A stretch of DNA of 64,000 nt from the NCBI GenBank assembly GCA_949358305.1, contig OX442314.1, positions 3,103,087 through 3,167,086 on the forward strand, in the 5' to 3' direction. Both the position numbers and the translations under genes were made by a program. Positions 29,627 to 40,689 of the stretch are shown one piece after another (within the stretch, counting starts at the first letter, position 1; the number at the start of each line of letters is the position of its first letter). Under the pieces are notes generated by a model. That model was not told where the DNA came from. It searched no databases and saw nothing but the letters and a program-made list of their open reading frames with translations. Origin of the DNA: Strigamia acuminata. Lineage: Eukaryota; Arthropoda; Chilopoda; Geophilomorpha; Linotaeniidae.

Positions 29627-32600
29627 ATGCAGAAAGCAGCCAATTCATCGGGCGGTCTAATTCCCGTCCTAGGAGTCAGGAATTATGAACAGTGGCAGAG
29701 AGCAATGCGTATGTTGCTCAAGTCCGAAGGCTTTTGGAGGCACGTGACTGAAGAAAAAGAAGCGGAACATCTCGCCACTTTAACGGTCAAGGAAACCGAA
29801 AGATATATGACTAAAAAGGAGAAGGCGCTCGGACATATATATATTTATGTTAGTGAAGGTAAACGTTCGGTTCTCGACAATTGTGATACGCCGAAACAGG
29901 CGTGGGACACGCTAGCCAAAATATATGCGCCAAGTTCCAGGGCACGTCAAGCGTCCATGCGCTGGGAGTTTTTGAGCTTGCATCTTGAGCCCAACGAGGA
30001 CATGCCCGATTTCATTGCCCGTGTTGACAACTACGCTCGTCAATTACGTGATGTCGGCGAAACTGTTACGGAAATTCATCAAGCGTACCAGTATTTGAAG
30101 TGTTTGCCGCCTGAGTACGCGCAAGCCACGTTCGCTATTTACCATTGGCCAGATCCTCAATTTACGCCCACTTTAGTAGCCGAACAATTAATTTCCGAAC
30201 ATCTACGCTTGAAATCATCTGGATTACTTGGGACAGTTTCATCAACGGCTCACGCTTCAGCGAAGGGACAATTTCGACAGCGTAATAAATCTGGTCCTCG
30301 TGATTTATCAAACGTCAAATGTTTTAACTGCGACCAGTTGGGGCACTATGCCAATCGATGTCCGCTCCCACGCCGTCAAAGTCAGGGCCAACCAACGGCT
30401 TCATTTCAACGCACGTCCCGTAGCAAGAGTCGCAGGCGTAATAAAAACGCTGCTACGAAATCTAACCCCAACCGACCACGCGAGAGTTCACATCCGCACC
30501 GAGAGGGGACATTTTTCGTCAATGCACCACAGGTCATTCATCCACCAGCTGTCCATTTCATGCAATCCAATGAATGGATAGTAGATTGTGGTGCAACGGA
30601 CCATGTATCCCACGTACGCGCATGGTTTACCGATTTCACTGACGTCATTCCTTTCGACATCGAGTTGGGGCAGGGCAAGTCCCAAGTTACGGGCAAAGGA
30701 ACAGTTCGACTTCTCACCGCAATTGACAAGGCCCGATGTGTTGTTAATTTAACGAATGTTCTCTACGCGCCGAATTTTGAAGCAAATTTGATTTCGGTTT
30801 CGAAGATTGATAAGACTCGTCATCACACGCACATCTTTAACGGTGAAATTCACGTGTATCAAACGGACATTCGTAGCCCTCTGATTCGTGCGAAAGAAAG
30901 AGGTGGTCTATATTACGTGGACGGCTTGTGTTCTACACCGACACTTGCGACGACAGTTTTTACGACAATTCCACCGACCACTCCACCGGTCCAAACATTT
31001 GTAACGACCGAAGAGGACTTTATTAAGATTCCGAAACAGAAGAAGGGGAACAGACCGATCACGGATTTTCGGATAGAGATGCCGATTGTTGAGAAGTTGA
31101 AGCAAACTCCCATCCAACAAGCTCCTATCCCAGTCAATCCGATCCCTCCTCCTGTTCCTACACTCACACACACTCTCACCAACCCGCCTACTCTTCCGTC
31201 ATATTCAAATGCATTGCAATCAATTCCAACCGTGAACGCCTTCCCTCCGCTTGGCAGCAATTTACAATCTCAAAAGAAAGTCATCGCGAATCCGGCTTCT
31301 GTCAAAGATGCCACTGGTTTGTGGCATAGCCGATTAGGACATCTCCACACCAACGCGATGAAGCTATTAGCTGCTAATGATCAAGTATACGGTATGGAAC
31401 CAGCGGAAGTGAGTCGGGAACTAGCCTGTAATGACTGCCGAATCGCAAAGTCTACGAGGGCATCGCACAAACCAGATCCAAATCCTTCTACTTCTAAGCC
31501 ATTGGACCTCCTTCACATGGACGTCTGGGGACCGGCCCCCGTCCCATCATTTGGAGGAGCGCGTTTTGTACTCACTATCATAGACGACGCCACCCGTTAT
31601 TGTTGGATTATTCCATTGGCTCAGAAATCTCAAGTTTTCGCATCTTTCAAGGACTTTGTTGCAAGGGTTGAGCGGATACAAGAAACGAGCGTCAAAGCCA
31701 TACGTACTGATCGAGGCGGTGAATTTTTATCAAATGAGTTTCTCCGCTACCTTCAAGACAAGGGTATTCAGGGACAGCGAACAAACCCGTCATCGCCACA
31801 AATAAACGGCACGGCCGAGCGCATAAACCGAACAATGGCCGACAATTTTCGCGCAGTTTTATCCGAAACCAAATTGCCGGAAGCGCTCTGGGCCGAACTC
31901 GCAGTCTCGTTTTCTTATATCAAGAACCGGAATCCTCATTCACGACTCAACAATCAAGTCCCCTTCATCCTTTGGCGGCAGAGAGCATTGTCATTACGAC
32001 ACTTACGTAAACTGGGCTCCAAATGCTGGGCGCATTTCACTGCACCAGGCCGCAAGAAACTGGATCCGTGGGCCTGGGAGGGGTATTTAGTCGGCTACGC
32101 CACAGGGACCCGTGGATACAGAATTTGGAATCCGTCTGATAACAAAGTCTACGAATCTATTTATGTCAAGGTCGATGAACGGCAATCGTATCGAAAATCT
32201 ATCAAAGTTTCAACCCAACGACCTGAGGAATCATTTACCAATCCTGGACAACAGCAATCAGTTTCGTTCAGTGATGATGCCAAGTATCATGCTTGGCCGA
32301 GGGGATCCGACTCTGAAGGATCAAATCGCTCTGACAATGATTCCGATAATGGGGACAATGGCAATCAGACATCAACGTCTGCATCCATGCACACGCCGCT
32401 TATCCAATTACCTCCGCCGACAACGCCTGAGAGATTATTATTGGAAGCATGCTCGTTGGAATTGCCCTCTTCGGCCAGCTTAAGACAATCAATGTCATAT
32501 CCCACTCTTTTTCAAGCAGATGACACGGATGCTGACATTGCACAAATGGATAACATATCGTTATATCCCGGGACATCCGAATTTACCGGCACATCCGCGG

Positions 32601-34630
32601 AACAATCACCGCGCCAGTCACCTCCGGTAACGCCTCATCCATCTGCACCACCGTCCCCACAACGTTCTCCGACTCGTTCACCTTCACTTGATCCGCCAAG
32701 ATTTGTTACAACACGTCGCAGACAACGTGCTGATGATCCAATGACTCACACTTTGCAAATCTTTGATCCCGCGCCCATGTCACCAGCACCTATATTGGGG
32801 ACTGAAGTTGCCGCAGCAACTGCACGCCATACAACACATATGTGGCGATTAGTCGGCGGAGATGGACCATGTAGTGAATGGATCCGTGAAGAACATCTTC
32901 GAAAAGATCAGAAGCCTGGATCTATTTTAATCGATGTTTATTATTTCCCGACTCCAAAGATTCGACTCAGATCTTACAAGGATATTGAGGATTACTGCAT
33001 GTTGAATAACATCGATTATGAACCAGAACTTTTCTTTTTCGGTAACCTCGAACATAAATTGCCAACTCTTCCGGGCGTTCGTCATGCGGCTCACTTATGC
33101 CGAACTGAACCAGCTTCATATGCTGAAATTCCGAAGTTTAATGACGCTCCGAAATGGCGCGAAGCCATACAGGAAGAATTAGATACATTCAAAGAAAGGG
33201 AGATTTATGAAGAAGTTCCGAAACCACCGAACACAACGATACTCGGCTGCAAGTGGATTTTTAAGTTGAAGACCGATGCAGCCGGAACCGTCACCCGATA
33301 TCGAGCACGCCTAGTAGCGCAAGGTTTTCGCCAAACCCTCGGTGTGGATTTCGACGAAGTGTTTAGTCCGGTTGTGAACTTCATTCTCATTCGTTTATTC
33401 TTCTGTCTTCTCGTGGTATTACGCGGCTGGAAGGACGCCCATCTCGACGTTAAATGTGCGTACCTGTACGGGGAGTTAAAGCATAAGGTTTACATGCGAA
33501 TCCCGGCAGGTGCCACATGTTTCGATCCAAACAACGTATGGCTACTCATCAAGTCATTATATGGGCTCCACCAGTCCGGAAGACAGTGGTTCGAAAAACT
33601 CGACGAAACACTTCGGGCCCTCGGATTTCGAAAGATGCCGGCATGCAACTGCGTTTACGTATTCGGCAATACCGCTGTCATGCTGGTTTACGTGGACGAT
33701 ATAGTTTTATTTTATGCATCCGACAGTGCCTTTAAACAACTGATTCAACTCATCAGTTCGAAATTCGACATCGTAAATCTTGGCCCGATCACGAAACTCC
33801 TAGGCGTCGAATTCATCCGTGACGCCGGACGCACGTTCATCACCCAACGTGCTTACATCGCAAAGATTGTTAAGAAGTTCGGGACGACGACTAACAACCT
33901 CGTTAAAGTGCCAGTGACCCCTGGAACTACACTCGTCAGAGGGTCAACCGAAAATCTAGAGGACTTTCCTTACCGATCTCTAATTGGTTCATTGTTGTTC
34001 CTGGCATCGAGAACTCGCCCCGACATCTTATACTCCGTCATCGCTCTGGCACAGTTCAACACGTGCTACAATCGAACCCACATCCGTGCTTTGTTACAGG
34101 TTCTGCAGTACGTGGCAAATACTGCAGACCTCTGCATCGAATTATCCGATTGCGCTTCCAGCCAACTCTCAGCTTTTACCGATGCATCGTGGGCGAGCGA
34201 CCCGGAAACGTCATTGAGTTTCGGAGGATACATTGTTTATGTCGGAAACGTGCCCATTGGCTGGTCATGCCGCAAACAATCGACAGTGGCATGCTCTACT
34301 ATGGAAGCGGAATTTATCGCCCTAGTAGAGTGTGTGAAAGAACTTTTCTGGCTCGACCATGTTTACACTGACTTTCCAATTCTCAATCGTCTCTCTCGAC
34401 CCATCGTATATTCCGACGCCCTGGCCTCCATTCAATTTACGTCCAACGACATCGAGAACGCGAAAACAAAACACATTCGCGTGAAATATCATTGGCTCAG
34501 GGAGTGGTTTACGGCTGGAGTCTTCGATCTTCGAAAAGTGGCCGGCGAGATTAATATCGCGGACATTTTTACAAAATGGCTCGCATCAGAACGTTTGCGA
34601 TCGCTGATTTCGAAGATCTTCCGAGCATAA
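29627..34630 (+). CDS. Copia B Gag-Pol polyprotein, intact
   Basis: 1667 aa from ATG 29627 (MQKAANSSGGLIP); an upstream non-ATG extension is unlikely. Gag domain ~15-205, CCHC knuckle CFNCDQLGHYANRC near 231-244, and protease VDCGATDH near 317 with DCG in place of DSG/DTG. GAG-pre-integrase LWHSRLGHLHT is near 564. Integrase has LHMDVWGP (~628), IRTDRGGEF (~691) and NGTAERINRT (~726). A Ser/Pro-rich linker spans ~860-1040. Copia RT (~1175-1420) has LDVKCAYLYG (~1269) and YVDDIVLF (~1355). RNase H has FTDASWA (~1515), TMEAEF (~1558) and YSDALASIQF (~1594). No stops or frameshifts. It acts in cytoplasmic particles, with integration in the nucleus. Confidence 0.96.
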   Translation: MQKAANSSGGLIPVLGVRNYEQWQRAMRMLLKSEGFWRHVTEEKEAEHLATLTVKETERYMTKKEKALGHIYIYVSEGKRSVLDNCDTPKQAWDTLAKIYAPSSRARQASMRWEFLSLHLEPNEDMPDFIARVDNYARQLRDVGETVTEIHQAYQYLKCLPPEYAQATFAIYHWPDPQFTPTLVAEQLISEHLRLKSSGLLGTVSSTAHASAKGQFRQRNKSGPRDLSNVKCFNCDQLGHYANRCPLPRRQSQGQPTASFQRTSRSKSRRRNKNAATKSNPNRPRESSHPHREGTFFVNAPQVIHPPAVHFMQSNEWIVDCGATDHVSHVRAWFTDFTDVIPFDIELGQGKSQVTGKGTVRLLTAIDKARCVVNLTNVLYAPNFEANLISVSKIDKTRHHTHIFNGEIHVYQTDIRSPLIRAKERGGLYYVDGLCSTPTLATTVFTTIPPTTPPVQTFVTTEEDFIKIPKQKKGNRPITDFRIEMPIVEKLKQTPIQQAPIPVNPIPPPVPTLTHTLTNPPTLPSYSNALQSIPTVNAFPPLGSNLQSQKKVIANPASVKDATGLWHSRLGHLHTNAMKLLAANDQVYGMEPAEVSRELACNDCRIAKSTRASHKPDPNPSTSKPLDLLHMDVWGPAPVPSFGGARFVLTIIDDATRYCWIIPLAQKSQVFASFKDFVARVERIQETSVKAIRTDRGGEFLSNEFLRYLQDKGIQGQRTNPSSPQINGTAERINRTMADNFRAVLSETKLPEALWAELAVSFSYIKNRNPHSRLNNQVPFILWRQRALSLRHLRKLGSKCWAHFTAPGRKKLDPWAWEGYLVGYATGTRGYRIWNPSDNKVYESIYVKVDERQSYRKSIKVSTQRPEESFTNPGQQQSVSFSDDAKYHAWPRGSDSEGSNRSDNDSDNGDNGNQTSTSASMHTPLIQLPPPTTPERLLLEACSLELPSSASLRQSMSYPTLFQADDTDADIAQMDNISLYPGTSEFTGTSAEQSPRQSPPVTPHPSAPPSPQRSPTRSPSLDPPRFVTTRRRQRADDPMTHTLQIFDPAPMSPAPILGTEVAAATARHTTHMWRLVGGDGPCSEWIREEHLRKDQKPGSILIDVYYFPTPKIRLRSYKDIEDYCMLNNIDYEPELFFFGNLEHKLPTLPGVRHAAHLCRTEPASYAEIPKFNDAPKWREAIQEELDTFKEREIYEEVPKPPNTTILGCKWIFKLKTDAAGTVTRYRARLVAQGFRQTLGVDFDEVFSPVVNFILIRLFFCLLVVLRGWKDAHLDVKCAYLYGELKHKVYMRIPAGATCFDPNNVWLLIKSLYGLHQSGRQWFEKLDETLRALGFRKMPACNCVYVFGNTAVMLVYVDDIVLFYASDSAFKQLIQLISSKFDIVNLGPITKLLGVEFIRDAGRTFITQRAYIAKIVKKFGTTTNNLVKVPVTPGTTLVRGSTENLEDFPYRSLIGSLLFLASRTRPDILYSVIALAQFNTCYNRTHIRALLQVLQYVANTADLCIELSDCASSQLSAFTDASWASDPETSLSFGGYIVYVGNVPIGWSCRKQSTVACSTMEAEFIALVECVKELFWLDHVYTDFPILNRLSRPIVYSDALASIQFTSNDIENAKTKHIRVKYHWLREWFTAGVFDLRKVAGEINIADIFTKWLASERLRSLISKIFRA

Positions 34631-34851
34631 ACATATCGTGACATTCCTAATTTATTTTCACCCGACTTCGAGGATCATCGAGTTTCTGAGGGAATTTTCG
34701 GGCTTCCTTTGAGAAGAGTTCTTCAATGACAGTACCCGGCTCGGTGATTCGTAATTTTTATTGTTTTCCATTTTTCAAATGTTTATATACTGTAATTCCA
34801 GTACCCGATTGTATTTTTCCCCTGCAAAAACTTAAGATCGAAGAGGGGATT
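34631..34851 (+). other. Copia B 3' untranslated region and polypurine tract
   Basis: 220 bp after the stop, ending GAAGAGGGGATT directly before the 3' LTR; this purine run is the probable plus-strand primer. Confidence 0.75.
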
Positions 34852-35369
34852 TGTAGGTCTAAAGACCACTGATTTTATCGATATTAAGTATTTACAGCTC
34901 TCTTATATCATAATTATCAATCAAACGATTGCTTTTGTTATTATTCGACATTTCTGTTCAATTTGATGCTGTCACGTATGTAATTCCATACAATTCTCTA
35001 ATTTATGATATGATTTGTTCTTTTGTTGACCGATATTGTCAATTACTGGCACCAGGGTGCCATATGTATTAACTTTACTTATCCAACATGGCGCTACACA
35101 CGAGCGTGTGTAGCTCAACTTCTTTATCCAGTTATGAACTCAAATGTAATGTATTTTCCAATATTAAATTGTTTTTATTATTTTAATTCATTGTGTCCAC
35201 TTTAAAGCACATTAGGTGCTATTAGTTTGCGCATATAAGCGGCAATTTCCGCGCGCCCGTATCGCATTTAAACGACACGTCGTCGTTACGTCCGTGCGAG
35301 TAGCACGGCCCCGTTTCTCCACGCTTCCCGGCGATATATCGCCGATATTTTGCGCACAACTCTGCTACA
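34852..35369 (+). repeat. Copia B 3' LTR
   Basis: 518 bp, about 99% like 28213-28730; followed by the GAACC duplication and satellite units. Confidence 0.95.
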
Positions 35370-36103
35370 GAACCGGGGGTCGACCGACTCGAACCGGGGG
35401 TCGACCGACTCGAACCGGGGGTCGACCGACTCGAACCGGGGGTCGACCGACTCGAACCGGGGGTCGACCGACTCGAACCGGGGGTCGACCGACTCGAACC
35501 GGGGGTCGACCGACTCGAACCGGGGGTCGACCGACTCGAACCGGGGGTCGACCGACTCGAACCGGGGGTCGACCGACTCGAACCGGGGGTCGACCGACTC
35601 GAACCGGGGGTCGACCGACTCGAACCGGGGGTCGACCGACTCGAACCGGGGGTCGACCGACTCGAACCGGGGGTCGACCGACTCGAACCGGGGGTCGACC
35701 GACTCGAACCGGGGGTCGACCGACTCGAACCGGGGGTCGACCGACTCGAACCGGGGGTCGACCGACTCGAACCGGGGGTCGACCGACTCGAACCGGGGGT
35801 CGACCGACTCGAACCGGGGGTCGACCGACTCGAACCGGGGGTCGACCGACTCGAACCGGGGTTCGACCGACTCGAACCGGGGGTCGACCGACTCGAACCG
35901 GGGGTCGACCGACTCGAACCGGGGGTCGACCGACTCGAACCGGGGGTCGACCGACTCGAACCGGGGGTCGACCGACTCGAACCGGGGGTCGACCGACTCG
36001 AACCGGGGGTCGACCGACTCGAACCGGGGGTCGACCGACTCGAACCGGGGGTCGACCGACTCGAACCGGGGGTCGACCGACTCGAATTGGGGGTCGACCG
36101 ACT
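35370..36103. repeat. 21-bp satellite array 2 (~35 units)
   Basis: Continuation of array 1 beyond copia B. One GGTTC variant lies mid-array and one GAATT near the end. It ends at CTCGGGATGGGATACTTGGG, the recurring left edge of the spacer. Confidence 0.97.
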
Positions 36104-37317
36104 CGGGATGGGATACTTGGGTCGAAATGAATAAGGTCGAAACAAGAACTCGACCTTATTCATTTCGACCCTAGTCATTTCTGTATGTCTAATTTTGACC
36201 TTCTTCATGAATAAGATCGAAACATCATTTTGACCTTAGTCATTTCGACCTTATTCATGAATAAGATCGAAATAGGATTTCGACCTTAGTCATTTCGACC
36301 CTAGTCATTTCGGTGTATGTAATTTCGACCTTATTCATGAATAAGGTCGAAACTTTAAATTTTTATATGAATAAGGTCGAAAAACAAAAACTCAAAAACA
36401 TGAGAATTTCACATGAGAATCTCGTGTCTTCTCTCGTTTTCTAATAACAATGTAAAAAATGTTTTTTATTTTATCACTTGTTTTATATTTGCAGGAAACC
36501 AGAGCTTCTAGAAGAAACTATTTCATATTTTTCTCATTTATTTTATAATTAAGTAATAAAATAACCTTATTTTAGCCTACATAAAGTTGTTTTTATTTTG
36601 ATATTAATTTAATTTTTTTTTGAACGTTAATTGGCAGTATAAAGTGTGTACACACTGGCCTGATCAAACAATGCAAAAAACACCGCCCAAAACACCGTAT
36701 CTATTAAAGAATGCGCGCCGGCAGGCTGCTTAGCGCATTTACCCGGTGCTTCACTGCATCAACGCCATTTTTTTTCTCGGTTTTTCATGTTTTTCACATC
36801 GTTTTAACTCGTTTTTATCATTTTTTTATGATTTCTTAATTTTTTTTTCATTTTTAAACCGTTTTTTTACGGCTTTTAATGTTTTTTTCCCATTTTTTTT
36901 CCATTTTTTGATGATTTTTCAGGTTTTTTTTTAAGTTTTAATTGGTTTTTCGTGGTTTTTAATATTTTTATTGGTTTTAATGTGTGTTTTATGATCTTTT
37001 ACGTGTTTTTCCAGAAGACACAAGATTCTCATGTGAAATTCTCATGTTTATGAGTTTTTAACTTTCGACCTTATTCATATAAAAATTTAGAGTTTCGACC
37101 TCATTCATGAATAAGGTCGACCTTATACATATTTCGACCTTATTCATGAATAAGATAGAAACAGCATTTCGACCTTAGTCCTTTCGACCCTAGTCATTTC
37201 TGTATATGTAATTTCGACTTTAATCATTTCACCCAGGGATGGGATACTTGGGTCGAAATTAATAAGGTCAAAACAGGATTTCAACCTTATTCATTTCGAC
37301 CTTAGTATGAAATCCCA
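36104..37317. repeat. Macrosatellite spacer S1, MULE-arm-like
   Basis: About 1.2 kb. It starts GGGATGGGATACTTGGGTCG, followed by several copies of the palindrome ACCTTATTCATGAATAAGGT and variants. Then ~620 bp (36390-37015) match the MULE left arm in order: CATGAGAATTTCACATGAGA, GAGCTTCTAGAAGAAAC, GTGTGTACACAC, GCGCCGGCAGGCTGCTTAGC, T-rich tail. Next comes a short inverted piece of the same arm, more palindromes and a second GGGATGGGATACTTGGG. No gene; the 62-codon frame is T-rich arm sequence. Confidence 0.85.
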
Positions 37318-38311
37318 CCGACTCGAATCGGGGGTCTTCCGACTCGAATCGGGGGTCGACCGACTCGAACCGGGGGTCGACCGACTCGAACCGGGGGTCG
37401 ACCGACTCGAACCGGGGGTCGACCGACTCGAACCGGGGGTCGACCGACTCGAACCGGGGGTCGACCGACTCGAACCGGGGGTCGACCGACTCGAACCGGG
37501 GGTCGACCGACTCGAACCGGGGGTCGACCGACTCGAACCGGGGGTCGACCGACTCGAACCGGGGGTCGACCGACTCGAACCGGGGGTCGACCGACTCGAA
37601 CCGGGGGTCGACCGACTCGAACCGGGGGTCGACCGACTCGAACCGGGGGTCGACCGACTCGAACCGGGGGTCGACCGACTCGAACCGGGGGTCGACCGAC
37701 TCGAACCGGGGGTCGACCGACTCGAACCGGGGGTCGACCGACTCGAACCGGGGGTCGACCGACTCGAACCGGGGGTCGACCGACTCGAACCGGGGGTCGA
37801 CCGACTCGAACCGGGGGTCGACCGACTCGAACCGGGGGTCGACCGACTCGAACCGGGGGTCGACCGACTCGAACCGGGGGTCGACCGACTCGAACCGGGG
37901 GTCGACCGACTCGAACCGGGGGTCGACCGACTCGAACCGGGGGTCGACCGACTCGAACCGGGGGTCGACCGACTCGAACCGGGGGTCGACCGACTCGAAC
38001 CGGGGGTCGACCGACTCGAACCGGGGGTCGACCGACTCGAACCGGGGGTCGACCGACTCGAACCGGGGGTCGACCGACTCGAACCGGGGTTCGACCGACT
38101 CGAACCGAGGGTCGACCGACTCGAACCGGGGGTCGACCGACTCGAACCGGGGGTCGACCGACTCGAACCGGGGGTCGACCGACTCGAACCGGGGGTCGAC
38201 CGACTCGAACCGGGGGTCGACCGACTCGAACCGGGGGTCGACCGACTCCAACCGGGGGTCGACCGACTCGAACCGGGGGTCGACCGATTCGAATCGGGGG
38301 TCGACCGACTC
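37318..38311. repeat. 21-bp satellite array 3 (~47 units)
   Basis: Same unit as arrays 1-2. The edges carry GAATC variants and one GGTCTTCC; the interior is nearly uniform. Open on all frames inspected, hence spurious 327-368-codon frames on both strands. Confidence 0.97.
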
Positions 38312-39504
38312 GGGATGGGATAAGGTCGAAACAGGAACTCGACCTTATTCATTTCGACCCTAGTCATTTCTGTATGTCTAATTTTGACCTTCTTCATGAA
38401 TAAGATCGAAACATCATTTTGACCTTAGTCATTTCAACCTTATTCATGAATAAGATCGAAATAGGATTTCGACCTTAGTCATTTCGACCCTAGTCATTTC
38501 GGTGTATGTAATTTCGACCTTATTCATGAATAAGGTCGAAACTTTAAATTTTTATATGAATAAGGTCGAAAAACAAAAACTCAAAAACATGAGAATTTCA
38601 CATGAGAATTTCGTGTCTTCTCTCGTTTTCTAATAACAATGTAAAAAATGTTTTTTATTTTATCACTTGTTTTATATTTGCAGGAAACCAGAGCTTCTAG
38701 AAGAAACTATTTCATATTTTTCTCATTTATTTTATAAATAAGTAATAAAATAACCTTATTTTAGCCTACATAAAGTTGTTTTTATTTTGATATTAATTTA
38801 ATTTTTTTTGAACGTTAATTGGCAGTATAAAGTGTGTACACACTGGCCTGATCAAACAATGCAAAAAACACCGCCTAAAACACCGTATCTATTAAAGAAT
38901 GCGCGCCGGCAGGCTGCTTAGCGCATTTACCCGGTGCTTCACTGCATCAACACCATTTTTTTTCTCGGTTTTTCACGTTTTTCACATCGTTTTAACTCGT
39001 TTTTATCATTTTTTTATGATTTCTTAATTTTTTTTTCATTTTTAAACCGTTTTTTTACGGCTTTTAATGTTTTTTTCCCATTTTTTTTCCATTTTTTGAT
39101 GATTTTTCAGGTTTTTTTTTAAGTTTTAATTGGTTTTTCGTGGTTTTTAATATTTTTATTGGTTTTAATGTGTGTTTTATGATCTTTTACGTGTTTTTCC
39201 AGAAGACACAAGATTCTCATGTGAAATTCTCATGTTTATGAGTTTTTAACTTTCGACCTTATTCATATAAAAATTTAGAGTTTTGACCTCATTCATGAAT
39301 AGGGTCGACCTTATACATATTTTGACCTTATTCATGAATAAGATAGAAACAGCATTTCGACCTTAGTCCTTTCGACTCTAGTCATTTCTGTATATGTAAT
39401 TTCGACTTTAATCATTTCACCCAGGGATGGGATACTTGGGTCGAAATTAATAAGGTCAAAACAGGATTTCAACCTTATTCATTTCGACCTTAGTATGAAA
39501 TCCC
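38312..39504. repeat. Macrosatellite spacer S2
   Basis: Near-copy of S1. It lacks the ACTTGGGTCGAAATGAATA stretch after the left edge. Confidence 0.85.
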
Positions 39505-40689
39505 ACCGACTCGAACCGGGGGTCGACCGACTCGAACCGGGGGTCGACCGACTCGAACCGGGGGTCGACCGACTCGAACCGGGGGTCGACCGACTCGAAC
39601 CGGGGGTCGACCGACTCGAACCGGGGGTCGACCGACTCGAACCGGGGGTCGACCGACTCGAACCGGGGGTCGACCGACTCGAACCGGGGGTCGACCGACT
39701 CGAACCGGGGGTCGACCGACTCGAACCGGGGGTCGACCGACTCGAACCGGGGGTCGACCGACTCGAACCGGGGGTCGACCGACTCGAACCGGGGGTCGAC
39801 CGACTCGAACCGGGGGTCGACCGACTCGAACCGGGGGTCGACCGACTCGAACCGGGGGTCGACCGACTCGAACCGGGGGTCGACCGACTCGAACCGGGGG
39901 TCGACCGACTCGAACCGGGGGTCGACCGACTCGAACCGGGGGTCGACCGACTCGAACCGGGGGTCGACCGACTCGAACCGGGGGTCGACCGACTCGAACC
40001 GGGGGTCGACCGACTCGAACCGGGGGTCGACCGACTCGAACCGGGGGTCGACCGACTCGAACCGGGGGTCGACCGACTCGAACCGGGGGTCGACCGACTC
40101 GAACCGGGGGTCGACAGACTCGAACCGGGGGTCGACCGACTCGAACCGGGGGTCGACCGACTCGAACCGGGGGTCGACCGACTCGAACCGGGGGTCGACC
40201 GACTCGAACCGGGGGTCGACCGACTCGAACCGGGGGTCGACCGACTCGAACCGGGGGTCGACCGACTCGAACCGGGGGTCGACCGACTCGAACCGGGGGT
40301 CGACCGACTCGAACCGGGGGTCGACCGACTCGAACCGGGGGTCGACCGACTCGAACCGGGGGTCGACCGACTCGAACCGGGGGTCGACCGACTCGAACCG
40401 GGGGTCGACCGACTCGAACCGGGGGTCGACCGACTCGAACCGGGGGTCGACCGACTCGAACCGGGGGTCGACCGACTCGAACCGGGGGTCGACCGACTCG
40501 AACCGGGGGTCGACCGACTCGAACCGGGGGTCGACCGACTCGAACCGGGGGTCGACCGACTCGAACCGGGGGTCGACCGACTCGAACCGGGGGTCGACCG
40601 ACTCGAACCGGGGGTCGACCGACTCGAACCGGGGGTCGACCGACTCGAACCGGGGGTCGACCGATTCGAATCGGGGGTCGACCGACTCG
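39505..40689. repeat. 21-bp satellite array 4 (~56 units)
   Basis: Longest array. I noticed only one internal variant (CGACAGACTC near 40114) plus GATTCGAATC at the right edge. Confidence 0.97.

Larger units (their letters stand above)
28213..35369 (+). mobile_element. Copia element B, apparently complete, inserted in the satellite
   Basis: 7157 bp with two 518-bp LTRs starting TGTAG and ending CTACA. GAACC is duplicated (28208-28212, 35370-35374). It has an 18-base tRNA-iMet PBS, a ~0.9 kb leader, one uninterrupted polyprotein and a polypurine tract. I counted about five LTR differences (~1%). All parts needed for movement are visible. Confidence 0.96.

Noticed and set aside
28577-29688. 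193- and 314-codon frames in the copia B leader
   Set aside because: They overlap LTR, PBS and gag start in other frames and show no domain or conservation with copia A.
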